The notes beneath the pieces were generated by a model. The model ran no database searches, was not told the origin of the DNA, and saw only the letters and a list, made by a program, of their open reading frames with translations. Shown in pieces: positions 46,810-54,329 of a DNA stretch of 64,000 nucleotides (within the stretch, counting starts at the first letter, position 1; the number at the start of each line of letters is the position of its first letter). A program made the position numbers and the translations under genes. Source of the DNA: Micromonospora sp. M71_S20 (lineage in GTDB: Bacteria; Actinomycetota; Actinomycetes; Mycobacteriales; Micromonosporaceae); NCBI RefSeq assembly GCF_003664255.1, contig NZ_RCCV01000001.1, forward strand, positions 2,356,001 through 2,420,000, read 5' to 3'.

Positions 46810-46811
46810 GG

Positions 46812-46871
46812 CGCCCCTGCCGAAGCTGGGCACGCCCCCGCCGGATCCGGATCCCGGGCTTGGCAGGGGCG
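46812..46871 (+). terminator. Terminator after maoC-like gene
   Basis: Arms CGCCCCTGCC(G)AAGC and GCTTGGCAGGGGCG pair with one bulge (46812 onward with the segment ending 46871). It separates the fatty-acid operon from the NUDIX-HTH operon. Confidence 0.7.
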
Positions 46872-46887
46872 TTCTCGTGCGCTAAGT

Positions 46888-46919
46888 TGTTCTCACAGCG
46901 AGATGTTCTCAGAATGAGA
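46888..46919 (+). promoter_or_regulatory. Candidate operator of the NUDIX-HTH regulator
   Basis: TGTTCTCA occurs twice as a direct repeat (46888-46895 and 46904-46911). Each is followed by an inverted partner: TCTC-ACAGC-GAGA and TCTCA-GAA-TGAGA. The second dyad ends 5 bp before the ATG at 46925, a good site for autorepression. Confidence 0.5.
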
Positions 46920-46924
46920 GAGAC

Positions 46925-47680
46925 ATGGTTGACGAGCAGGACTTCCTGGCCGGGTACGACCCCGGGGCCTACCCGTCGGTCGCCGTGACCGTCGACGTGG
47001 TGGCGCTGACCATCCGGGACGGCGCGCTGCACCTGCTGCTGATCCGGCGCGGCCAGCCCCCCTTCGAGGGGCACTGGGCGCTCCCCGGCGGCTTCGTCCG
47101 CCCCGACGAGGACCTCACCGCCGGCGCCCGACGGGAGCTGGCCGAGGAGACCGGGCTCGGCGGCGAGGGGCTGCGCCGCGTACACCTGGAGCAGTTGGGC
47201 AGCTACGGCACCCCCGACCGCGACCCGCGCATGCGCGTCGTCTCGGTCGCCCACCTCGCGTTCGCCCCCGACCTGCCCGACCCGGCCGCCGGCACCGACG
47301 CCGACGAGGCGGTCTGGCTGCCGGTGACCGCGCTGACCGGCCGGCAGCTCGCCTTCGACCACGGCCGGATCATCGACGACGCGCTGGAGCGGGCCCGGTC
47401 CAAGCTGGAATACACCCCGCTCGCCACGCGCTTCCTCGCCGGCGAGTTCACGATTAGCGAGCTGCGCGCCGTCTACGAGACGGTCTGGGGCCACCCGCTG
47501 CACGCCGGCAACTTCCACCGCAAGGTGCTCTCCGTGCCGGGCTTCGTGGAGAGCACCGGCACCAGCACCGAGCGCGGCGGCGCCCGGGGCGGCCCCCGCG
47601 CCCGGCTCTACCGGGCCGGCGACGCCCGACTGCTGCACCCGGCGCTGCTGCGCCCCGCCCGGGAGGAGGCGGTCCGATGA
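46925..47680 (+). CDS. NUDIX domain plus winged-helix regulator (NrtR-like)
   Basis: 251 residues. Residues 18-150 form a NUDIX domain with an intact box, G56-x5-E ... RELAEETG (R70 E71 L72 A73 E74 E75), preceded by LHLLLIRRGQPPFEGHWALPGGF. Residues 155-235 are a winged helix (FTISELRAVYETVWGHPLHAGNFHRKVL). This is the plan of NrtR, an ADP-ribose-sensing repressor of NAD genes. The NUDIX box is not degenerate, so hydrolysis is possible. First gene of a tight operon; its stop overlaps the next start (ATGA). No NAD biosynthetic gene is adjacent. Confidence 0.85.
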   Translation: MVDEQDFLAGYDPGAYPSVAVTVDVVALTIRDGALHLLLIRRGQPPFEGHWALPGGFVRPDEDLTAGARRELAEETGLGGEGLRRVHLEQLGSYGTPDRDPRMRVVSVAHLAFAPDLPDPAAGTDADEAVWLPVTALTGRQLAFDHGRIIDDALERARSKLEYTPLATRFLAGEFTISELRAVYETVWGHPLHAGNFHRKVLSVPGFVESTGTSTERGGARGGPRARLYRAGDARLLHPALLRPAREEAVR

Positions 47681-48651
47681 GGACCGCCGACGCCGTCCGC
47701 CTGGTCGCGGCGGCCCGCACCGACGCCGACCTGTTCGGCACGGACCAGCCGGCCCGGCGCTACCGCGAGCTGGTCGCGGCCCTGCACCCCGACCGCCTGC
47801 CGCCCGATCCGGCGGTACGCGCCGAGGCCACCGACGCGTTCATCCGGGTCACCACCCGCTGGCGGGCCCGGCAGGTCACCGTCCTCGGCGACTACCGGCT
47901 CGGCACGCCGGCCTACTCGGGCGACCTGGCCGATCTCTACGACGTCGGCGCCGACCGGCTGCTCAAGCTGCCCCGGCGGCCCGCCGACAACGACCTGATG
48001 GCCCGCGAGGCGCACGCCCTGCGCACCATCGCCGAGCGCGGCGACCCGCGCTACCTGCCGTACGTGCCCCGCCTGGTCGAGGACTTCCCGCACCGGGACG
48101 CCGCGACCGGCGCCGAACGGCGGATCAACGTGCTCGCCACCGCGCCCGGCCTGCACGACCTCGACGAGGTCCGGCGCGCGTACCCGGACGGGCTGGACGC
48201 CCGCGACGTGGCCTGGATGTGGCGCCGGCTGCTGGTGGCGCTCGGCCTGGCGCACGGGGCGGGCATCGTGCACGGCGCGGTCCTGCCGCCGCACGTGCTG
48301 ATCGAGCCGGACGGGCACGGCGTGGTGCTGGTCGACTGGTGCTTCTCCGCCCCCGTCGGCAGCACGGTCCCCGCGCTGGTGCCCGGCTACGACGCGAACT
48401 GGTACCCGGACGAGGTCCCCCGGAAGCGGCCCTGCGGGCCGGGCACCGACATCGCCATGGCCAGCGGATGCATGAGCTGGCTGATGGGGCCGCGCGCGCC
48501 CCGCGAGCTGGACGCCTTCGCGCGGGGCTGCCGGCAGCGGGCCCTGGACGCCCGGCCCGACGACGCGTGGCGGCTGCTGCGCGAACTGGACGAGGTGCTG
48601 GAGCGGCTCTACGGGCCGCGCACCTTCCGACCCTTCACCCTCAACCCGTAA
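47677..48651 (+). CDS. J-domain-like N terminus fused to pseudokinase
   Basis: 324 residues. Residues 25-65 (YRELVAALHPDRLPPDPAVRA) carry the HPD motif (H37-P38-D39) of DnaJ J-domains. From residue 85 a protein-kinase-like fold is visible: K97 in RLLKLPRR, E111 in MAREAHAL, GLAHGAGIVHGAVLPPHVLI where HRD reads HGA (199-201), and VLVDWCFS where DFG reads DWC (D220). Catalytic Asp and the loop Asn are lost, so phosphotransfer is unlikely; a nucleotide-binding scaffold that recruits DnaK/Hsp70 is a possible role. Middle gene of the operon. Confidence 0.72.
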   Translation: MRTADAVRLVAAARTDADLFGTDQPARRYRELVAALHPDRLPPDPAVRAEATDAFIRVTTRWRARQVTVLGDYRLGTPAYSGDLADLYDVGADRLLKLPRRPADNDLMAREAHALRTIAERGDPRYLPYVPRLVEDFPHRDAATGAERRINVLATAPGLHDLDEVRRAYPDGLDARDVAWMWRRLLVALGLAHGAGIVHGAVLPPHVLIEPDGHGVVLVDWCFSAPVGSTVPALVPGYDANWYPDEVPRKRPCGPGTDIAMASGCMSWLMGPRAPRELDAFARGCRQRALDARPDDAWRLLRELDEVLERLYGPRTFRPFTLNP

Positions 48652-48660
48652 GGAGCTGTC

Positions 48661-49620
48661 ATGGGCAGTGGAATGTGGTCCACCGACGTGTACGACGCCG
48701 CCGACCGCTACCGCCGGAAGACCGGCAAGAGCGCGTTCTCCTACAGCGACAGCGGGGCGCGGACCGTGCACTCCGCCCTCGACCCCCGCGACGCGATGCG
48801 CGAGAGCCGCGACTCCGCCGAGCACCCCCGGTCGACGCCCATCGCGGTGCTCTTCGACGTCACCGGCTCGATGCGCAACGTGCCGCGCGTCCTGCAGACC
48901 AAGCTGCCGCAGCTGCTCGGGCTGCTGCAACGGCAGGGCTACGCCAGCGACCCCCAGATCATGTTCGGCGCGATCGGCGACGCCACCTGCGACCGGGTGC
49001 CGTTGCAGGTCGGCCAGTTCGAGTCGGACAACCGGATGGACGACGACCTCGGCCGCATCGTGCTGGAGGGCGGCGGCGGCGGACAGATGACCGAGTCGTA
49101 CGAGCTGGCCATGTACTTCATGGCCCGGCACACCGTGACCGACTCCTGGGAGAAGCGCGGCCGGCGCGGCTACCTGTTCATCATCGGCGACGAGCTGGCG
49201 TACCCGAAGGTGAAGGCCCGGGAGGTGGCCCGCGTCATCGGCGACGACATGCGCCAGGACGTGCCGCTGCGACAGGTCGTCGACGAGTTGACCCGCCGCT
49301 GGGACACCTACTACCTGCTCCCCGCCGGCAGCCACAACTCCGGCAACGCCAAGGTGCTCGACTTCTGGCGGGACCTGCTCGGGCAGAACGCCGTCGTGCT
49401 GGACGACCTCGACGCGGTCTGCGAGACGATCGCGCTCACCATCGGGCTCGGCGAGCAGGCCATCGACCTGGACGAGGGCCTGCGCGACCTCGACCGGGCC
49501 GGCTCGGGCGCCACCGGCACCGTGTCCAAGGCGCTGGCCCGCCTGCGCGGGGGGCGGCGCGCCGAGGTGTCGACGCTGCCCGCGTTCCGCGACACCGGCG
49601 GCGAGGTGACCCGGCTGTGA
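48661..49620 (+). CDS. VWA-domain protein
   Basis: 319 residues. The metal-dependent adhesion site begins with IAVLFDVTGSM (D66-x-T68-x-S70). IMFGAIGDATCDRVPLQVGQFES and GGGGGQMTESYELAMYFMARHT continue a von Willebrand A fold; GYLFIIGDELAYP completes it. No signal peptide, so it acts in the cytoplasm. Cytoplasmic VWA proteins usually assemble with kinases or AAA proteins; the adjacent pseudokinase is the natural partner. TAAGGAG lies upstream of ATG 48661. Confidence 0.8.
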   Translation: MGSGMWSTDVYDAADRYRRKTGKSAFSYSDSGARTVHSALDPRDAMRESRDSAEHPRSTPIAVLFDVTGSMRNVPRVLQTKLPQLLGLLQRQGYASDPQIMFGAIGDATCDRVPLQVGQFESDNRMDDDLGRIVLEGGGGGQMTESYELAMYFMARHTVTDSWEKRGRRGYLFIIGDELAYPKVKAREVARVIGDDMRQDVPLRQVVDELTRRWDTYYLLPAGSHNSGNAKVLDFWRDLLGQNAVVLDDLDAVCETIALTIGLGEQAIDLDEGLRDLDRAGSGATGTVSKALARLRGGRRAEVSTLPAFRDTGGEVTRL

Positions 49621-49700
49621 GACCCGTGACGGTGGTCGACCTCGGCTCCGGAAAGGTGACCCGGCGATGAGACACGTGGCGGTGGTCGACCTCGGCTACG
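49601..49700 (+). repeat. 50-bp tandem duplication at the VWA/PurA-like junction
   Basis: 49601-49650 and 49651-49700 agree at 43 of 50 positions. Each unit contains GGTGACCCGGC and GGTGGTCGACCTCGGCT, and each contains a start codon (GTG at 49617, ATG at 49667). The first unit ends the VWA gene; the second begins the PurA-like gene. Confidence 0.88.
49617..49670 (+). CDS. 17-codon linking ORF made by the duplication
   Basis: GTG at 49617 overlaps the VWA stop (GTGA). The frame encodes MRPVTVVDLGSGKVTRR and stops at TGA 49668-49670, which overlaps the ATG of the PurA-like gene (ATGA). The sequence mirrors that gene's own N terminus. It would let ribosomes move from VWA to PurA-like through two overlaps. 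Whether it is translated is unproven. Confidence 0.4.
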   Translation: MRPVTVVDLGSGKVTRR

Positions 49701-50950
49701 GCGACGCCGGCAAGGGCACGGTCGTGGACTGGCTCTGCGCCACCCGGCCCGTGCACACGGTGGTCCGCTTCAACGGGGGCGCACAGGCGGCGCACAACGT
49801 CGTGCTGCGCGACGGGCGGCACCACACGTTCGCGCAGTTCGGGGCCGGTACGTTCCACCCCGGCGTCCGTACGCACCTGTCGCGGCACGTGGTGGTGGAC
49901 CCGCTGGCGCTGGCCGCCGAGGCCGACCACCTCACCTCGGTCGGGGTGCCCGACGCGCTCGACCGGCTGACCGTGGACGGGGAGGCGCTGCTCGCCACCC
50001 CGTACCACCGGGCCGCGAACCGGGCCCGCGAGATCGCCCGGGGAGCCGACCGGCACGGCTCCTGCGGGCTGGGGGTGGGCGAGACCGTCGCGTACGGTCT
50101 CGCCCACCCCGACGAGGCGCCCCGGGTGGCCGACTGCCGCAACCCGGGGCTGCTGCGCCGCCGGCTGACCGCCCTGCGGGACCGGCTGACCGCCGAGCTG
50201 GGCCCGTTGGACGCGCCGCCCGTCGAGGACTGCCTGCCCGCGTTCACCGGCTTCGCCGGGCGGGTCGCGATCGTCGACCGGAGCTGGCTGGCCGGGGCGC
50301 TGCGCGCCGGCACCTGCGTCTTCGAGGGCGCGCAGGGAGTGCTGCTCGACGAGTGGCACGGCTTCCACCCGTACACCACGTGGAGCACCACCACCTTCGC
50401 CAACGCCGACAGCCTGCTCACCGAGGCGGGCCAGCCCGGCGGCGCCACCCGCATCGGGGTGCTCCGGGTGGTCACCACCCGGCACGGGCCCGGCCCACTG
50501 GTGACCGAGGACCCGGCCCTGCCGCTGGCCGACCCGCACAACCCGACCAACCCGTGGCAGGGGCGGTTCCGGTTCGGCCACTTCGACGCGGTCGCCCACC
50601 GGTACGCCCTCGCCGCCGCCGGCGGGGTCGACGGCCTGGCGCTCACCCACGTCGACCTCGCCGGCCCCGGGCTGCGGATCTGCCGCCGCTACGACACCAC
50701 CGACCGGCTCACCCCGGGCCCGCCCGGCGACCTGGACCGGCAGGCCGCGCTCACCGCCCGCCTGATGCGCTCCCGTCCCGTGTACGACGACCCGCCCGTC
50801 GACTGGCCGTCGGCGGTGGCCCGGGAACTCGGCGCGCCGGTGGTGCTCACCTCGCACGGCCCCACCGCCGACGACAAGACCCCGCACGGCCCGCTCCTCG
50901 CTCCGCGCCCCCTCCCGCCGGTCAGAACGCCGGCCGAGGCGTCGGCGTGA
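49667..50950 (+). CDS. Divergent adenylosuccinate-synthetase paralogue
   Basis: 427 residues with the PurA fold. The phosphate loop is DLGYGDAGKGTVVD (catalytic Asp equivalent D13, K16); GGAQAAHNVV keeps the catalytic His (H43); FEGAQGVLLDEWHGFHPYTTWSTTT (219-243) matches the PurA core. Differences: the aspartate-binding loop reads VVTTRHGPGP (269-277) and the guanine-recognition TKxD reads THVD (327-330). Canonical purA is present at 61266-62555, so this enzyme has another job, perhaps a different nucleotide donor or acceptor. Fourth gene of the NUDIX-HTH operon. Confidence 0.85.
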   Translation: MRHVAVVDLGYGDAGKGTVVDWLCATRPVHTVVRFNGGAQAAHNVVLRDGRHHTFAQFGAGTFHPGVRTHLSRHVVVDPLALAAEADHLTSVGVPDALDRLTVDGEALLATPYHRAANRAREIARGADRHGSCGLGVGETVAYGLAHPDEAPRVADCRNPGLLRRRLTALRDRLTAELGPLDAPPVEDCLPAFTGFAGRVAIVDRSWLAGALRAGTCVFEGAQGVLLDEWHGFHPYTTWSTTTFANADSLLTEAGQPGGATRIGVLRVVTTRHGPGPLVTEDPALPLADPHNPTNPWQGRFRFGHFDAVAHRYALAAAGGVDGLALTHVDLAGPGLRICRRYDTTDRLTPGPPGDLDRQAALTARLMRSRPVYDDPPVDWPSAVARELGAPVVLTSHGPTADDKTPHGPLLAPRPLPPVRTPAEASA

Positions 50951-51022
50951 CGCCGGGCCCCGCCGGAGGTCGACGCGGGTGATCCGGCGACTCGGCCACC
51001 GGCCGGTGCGCGCCCGGCGAGC

Positions 51023-51631
51023 ATGGGAGGCATGGAGTCCGTGCTCGACCTGCTCCGGCAGCTGGTCGCCTCACCGTGGGTGTACCTGCTGATCTTCGGG
51101 CTCACCGCGGTCGACGCGTTCTTCCCCGCCGTGCCCGGCGAGGCGGCCGTGATCACCGCCGCCGTGCTCGCCACCGGCGGCGACCCCGACCTGGTGTGGG
51201 TGATCGTCGCCGCCGCGCTGGGAGCCTTCGCCGGCGACCACGTCTCGTACGCCATCGGTCGCGGCGGCGGCGCGAACCGGCTCGCCCGCTTCCCGGCGGA
51301 CAGCCGGCGCCGGGCCAGCTCGGAATGGGCCCGGCGGGCGCTGCACCGGCGCGGCGGGCTGATCCTGACCACCGCCCGGTACGTCCCCGGTGGCCGCACG
51401 GCGGTGACCCTCACCATGGGCGCGGTCCGCTATCCGCTCCGGTCGTTCCTGCTCTTCGACGCCGTCGCGGCGGTGAGCTGGGCGCTCTACTGCGCCCTGC
51501 TCGGCTACTTCGGCGGGCTGGCCTTCGAACGCGATCCCATCAAGGGCATCCTCGCCGGCGTGGGCCTCTCGCTGGCGATCACCCTCCTGCTGGAGTCGTT
51601 CCGCTGGCTACGCCGCCGCAGGCGCCGCTGA
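51023..51631 (+). CDS. DedA family membrane protein
   Basis: 202 residues with the DedA/VTT core: ESVLDLLRQLVASPWVYLLIFG, FFPAVPGEAAVITAA, GAFAGDHVSYAIGRGGG and the basic FPADSRRRASSEWARRALHRRG before ARYVPGGRTAVTLTMG. DedA proteins act as lipid transporters/flippases (for example undecaprenyl phosphate or phospholipid). It follows the PurA-like gene after 72 bp and may share the transcript. Confidence 0.87.
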   Translation: MGGMESVLDLLRQLVASPWVYLLIFGLTAVDAFFPAVPGEAAVITAAVLATGGDPDLVWVIVAAALGAFAGDHVSYAIGRGGGANRLARFPADSRRRASSEWARRALHRRGGLILTTARYVPGGRTAVTLTMGAVRYPLRSFLLFDAVAAVSWALYCALLGYFGGLAFERDPIKGILAGVGLSLAITLLLESFRWLRRRRRR

Positions 51632-51676
51632 ACGCGCGACGGGACGCGGCACACCCGCCGCCGAACCGCGTGACGG

Positions 51677-51727
51677 GTGGAACGCCACGGCTGTCTCGGG
51701 GCCTCTTTGACAACCATGGCGTTCCAC
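51677..51727. terminator. Bidirectional terminator
   Basis: A 19-bp stem with two mismatches (51677-51695 with 51709-51727) and a 13-nt loop ending in CTTT lies between convergent dedA-like and tetR genes. Confidence 0.85.
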
Positions 51728-51773
51728 TCGTGCGACTGCCGCCGCGGATGCCCGCCGCCGGCGGGCGAGCAGG

Positions 51774-52418
51774 TCAGGAGGGGGTGGCCCGTGGGTGCCA
51801 GGTGACGCCGTGGAGGAGTTGACCCGCGCCCAGCCAGGCCACGTTCATCATCCGGGTGGCGGTCTTCTCCGGGTCGGCCTCCGGGTGGTCGGCGAGCCAG
51901 TCCGCCAGCGACTCGGTCGCCCCCACCAGGGCGTACGCGACGACCTCCAGGTCGGTCTCGCCCACCTCGCGGCCCTCGGCGCGCAGCGCGTGGTCGAGCA
52001 TCCCGGCGACCACCTCGACAAGCCGGGCACGCATGCCGGCCAGCTCGCCGGCGAAGGGCTGCTCGCCCCGGGCCTGCCGGTAGAGCACCGCCCATCCGTC
52101 ACGGTGCGCTCCGACGAAGCCGAAGAAGGCGCGCAGCCCGCGCCAGAGCCGCTCGTCGGCCGGCAGTTCGGGGGCGGCCGCCCCGGCGATGGCCTGCATC
52201 ATCCGGGTGCCCTCCCGGTGCAGGCAGGCGACGAAGAGTTCTTCCTTCGTGCCGAGGTACGCGTAGACCATGGGCTTGGAGATGCCGGCGTCCTCGGCGA
52301 TCTCGTCCATGCTGGCGGCGTGGAATCCCCTGCGGGAGAACACTTTCACGGCCGCGTCGAGCATCTGCTGCTCGCGTACGGCGCGGGGGAGGCGCTTGAA
52401 GGTGGGTGGGGTGGACAC
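51774..52418 (-). CDS. TetR-family regulator, probable fatty-acid regulon repressor
   Basis: 214 residues. The N-terminal helix-turn-helix is REQQMLDAAVKVFSRRGFHAASMDEIAEDAGISKPMVYAYLG (residues 15-57). The ligand domain has the LYRQARGEQPFAGELAGMRARLVEVVA helices typical of acyl-CoA-responsive TetR proteins. GTG at 52418 without a ribosome site suggests a leaderless mRNA. It is divergent from the SCP2-ACAD genes, and its presumed operator is repeated in the fabG4/thiolase promoter. Confidence 0.85.
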   Translation of the reverse strand: MSTPPTFKRLPRAVREQQMLDAAVKVFSRRGFHAASMDEIAEDAGISKPMVYAYLGTKEELFVACLHREGTRMMQAIAGAAAPELPADERLWRGLRAFFGFVGAHRDGWAVLYRQARGEQPFAGELAGMRARLVEVVAGMLDHALRAEGREVGETDLEVVAYALVGATESLADWLADHPEADPEKTATRMMNVAWLGAGQLLHGVTWHPRATPS

Positions 52419-52429
52419 CTTGCGAGCAT

Positions 52430-52461
52430 ACCTACTCGCCCGTAAGGTTACGCACGAGTAG
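52430..52461. promoter_or_regulatory. Operator region shared by tetR and SCP2 promoters
   Basis: ACCTACTCGCC (52430-52440) followed by CGTAAGGTTACGC is nearly the same as 44356-44378. In addition CTACTCG (52432-52438) and CGAGTAG (52455-52461) form an inverted pair. It lies 12 bp upstream of tetR and 25 bp upstream of the SCP2 gene. Confidence 0.65.
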
Positions 52462-52485
52462 CCAATACCCGGAAGGTGCAGCCCC

Positions 52486-52938
52486 ATGACTGACTTCGAC
52501 CCGGCCAACTTCGCGAACGTCGGCCCCAAGGAGTTCGCCCAGCTGGTCAAGTCCACCCCGGACGACAAGATCGCCGAGGTGATGTCCGGCGACCTGCGCG
52601 GCAAGATCCTCGGCGAGGTCTTCGGCCGGATGCCGCAGCTCTTCCGCGCCGACCGGGCCGGCTCGACCAACGCGGTCATCCACTGGAACATCACCGGCCG
52701 TCCCGACGGGGGCACCGACACCTACGAGGTGGTCATCGCCGACGGCGCCTGCACCGTCAACGAGACCCCGCAGCACGACCCGAAGCTCAGCCTCACGATG
52801 GGCCCGGTCGAGTTCCTGAAGATCGTCTCCGGTGGCGCGAACCCCGTCATGATGTTCATGACCGGCAAGCTCAAGGCCAAGGGCGACCTGGGCCTGGCCG
52901 CCAACATCGCCAACCTGTTCGACATCCCCAAGGCCTGA
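52486..52938 (+). CDS. SCP2 sterol-binding domain protein
   Basis: 150 residues forming one SCP2 fold: FAQLVKSTPDDKIAEVMSG, then VIHWNITGRPDGGTDTYEVVI, DPKLSLTMGPVEFLKIVSGGANPVMMFMTGKLKAKGDLGLA. Such domains bind acyl chains or acyl-CoA. Only one base separates its stop from the acyl-CoA dehydrogenase start, so it may hand substrate to that enzyme. ATG start. Confidence 0.88.
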   Translation: MTDFDPANFANVGPKEFAQLVKSTPDDKIAEVMSGDLRGKILGEVFGRMPQLFRADRAGSTNAVIHWNITGRPDGGTDTYEVVIADGACTVNETPQHDPKLSLTMGPVEFLKIVSGGANPVMMFMTGKLKAKGDLGLAANIANLFDIPKA

Positions 52939-52939
52939 C

Positions 52940-54154
52940 ATGGCCGAGTTCTCGCTCGACCTGAACGAGGAACAGCGGGATCTGCGCGACTGGGTGCACG
53001 GCTTCGCCGCCGAGGTCGTGCGCCCGGCCGCGGCCGAGTGGGACGCCCGGGAGGAGACTCCCTGGCCGATCATCCAGGAGGCGGCGAAGGTCGGCCTGTA
53101 CGGCTTCGAGTTCCTCGCCACCTGCTGGGCCGACCCCACCGGCCTCTCCCTCCCGATCGCCAGCGAGGAACTCTTCTGGGGTGACGCCGGCATCGGGCTG
53201 GGCATCTTCGGCACCTCCCTCGCGGTGGCCGCGATCTACGGCGCCGGCACCCCCGACCAGATGGTCGAATGGGTGCCGCAGTGCTTCGGCACCGTCGACG
53301 AGCCGGCCGTCGCCGCGTTCTGCACCACCGAGCCCGAGGCCGGCTCCGACGTCGGCGCGATGCGCACCCGGGCCGTCTATGACGAGGCGGCCGACGAGTG
53401 GGTGCTCAGCGGGCAGAAGGCGTACGCCACCAACGGCGGGATCGCCGGGGTGCACGTGGTCACCGCCTCGGTCGATGCGTCGCTCGGCTCCCGCGGGCAG
53501 GCCGCGTTCGTCGTACCGCCGGGCACCGCCGGTCTGACCGCGACCCGCAAGCTGCGCAAGCTGGGCCTGCGCGCGTCGCACACCGCCGACGTCTTCCTCG
53601 ACGACGTACGCGTGCCGGGGCGCTGCCTGCTCGGCGGCCGGGACGCCCTGCTCGAACGGCTCGACCGCGCCCGCTCCGGCAAGCGCGCCTCGGGCCAGGC
53701 CGCCATGCGCACGTTCGAGCTCTCCCGGCCCACCGTCGGCGCGCAGGCGCTGGGCGTGGCCCGGGCCGCCTACGAGTACGCCCTGGACTACGCGAAGGAG
53801 CGGGTCCAGTTCGGCCGCCCGATCATCGAGAACCAGGCGGTCGCGTTCGCGCTGGCCGACATGAAGATGGAGATCGACGCGGCCCGGCTGCTGGTCTGGC
53901 GCGCCTCGTGGATGGGCCGCAACAACCGGCCCTTCACGGCCGGCGAGGGCTCGATGTCCAAGCTGAAGGCCGGCGAGGTGGCCGTCTCCGTCACCGACAA
54001 GGCCGTGCAACTGCTCGGCGGGGCCGGCTTCCTGCGCGACCACCCGGTGGAGCGCTGGTACCGGGACGCCAAGATCTACACCATCTTCGAGGGCACCTCC
54101 GAGATCCAGCGGCTGGTCATCTCCCGGGCCATCTCCGGCGTCCAGATCCGCTGA
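52940..54154 (+). CDS. Acyl-CoA dehydrogenase
   Basis: Introduces the alpha-beta double bond into acyl-CoA with FAD. 404 residues: N-terminal helical domain, FAD contacts CTTEPEAGSDVGAM, and the C-terminal AKIYTIFEGTSEIQRLVISR, where Glu of FEGTS is the catalytic base. RVQFGRPIIENQAVAFALADM is the substrate-domain signature. It is translated directly after the SCP2 gene and precedes an acyl-CoA ligase, so this looks like a degradation or modification unit controlled by the divergent TetR. Confidence 0.93.
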   Translation: MAEFSLDLNEEQRDLRDWVHGFAAEVVRPAAAEWDAREETPWPIIQEAAKVGLYGFEFLATCWADPTGLSLPIASEELFWGDAGIGLGIFGTSLAVAAIYGAGTPDQMVEWVPQCFGTVDEPAVAAFCTTEPEAGSDVGAMRTRAVYDEAADEWVLSGQKAYATNGGIAGVHVVTASVDASLGSRGQAAFVVPPGTAGLTATRKLRKLGLRASHTADVFLDDVRVPGRCLLGGRDALLERLDRARSGKRASGQAAMRTFELSRPTVGAQALGVARAAYEYALDYAKERVQFGRPIIENQAVAFALADMKMEIDAARLLVWRASWMGRNNRPFTAGEGSMSKLKAGEVAVSVTDKAVQLLGGAGFLRDHPVERWYRDAKIYTIFEGTSEIQRLVISRAISGVQIR

Positions 54155-54329
54155 CCGACCGCAGCACCGGACCACGGCACCACCTCACCGGTGCGCAGCG
54201 CGGCCGCCGTACCGGAAGTGTGCCGGTCCGGGCGTCCGCCGCACCCGTACCACCGCGCACCTGATCTCCCCGATCGCCGCGTGGGGCCCTGCCCCGGGCC
54301 CCACGCGCACCGCCTGAGGAGGTTGCGTC

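Noticed and set aside
49667..50950. Assignment as PurZ (2-aminoadenine nucleotide synthesis)
   Set aside because: The catalytic Asp that PurZ replaces is present here, and no phage-type DNA polymerase or DatZ/MazZ-like gene is nearby. Left as a PurA-like paralogue of unknown specificity.
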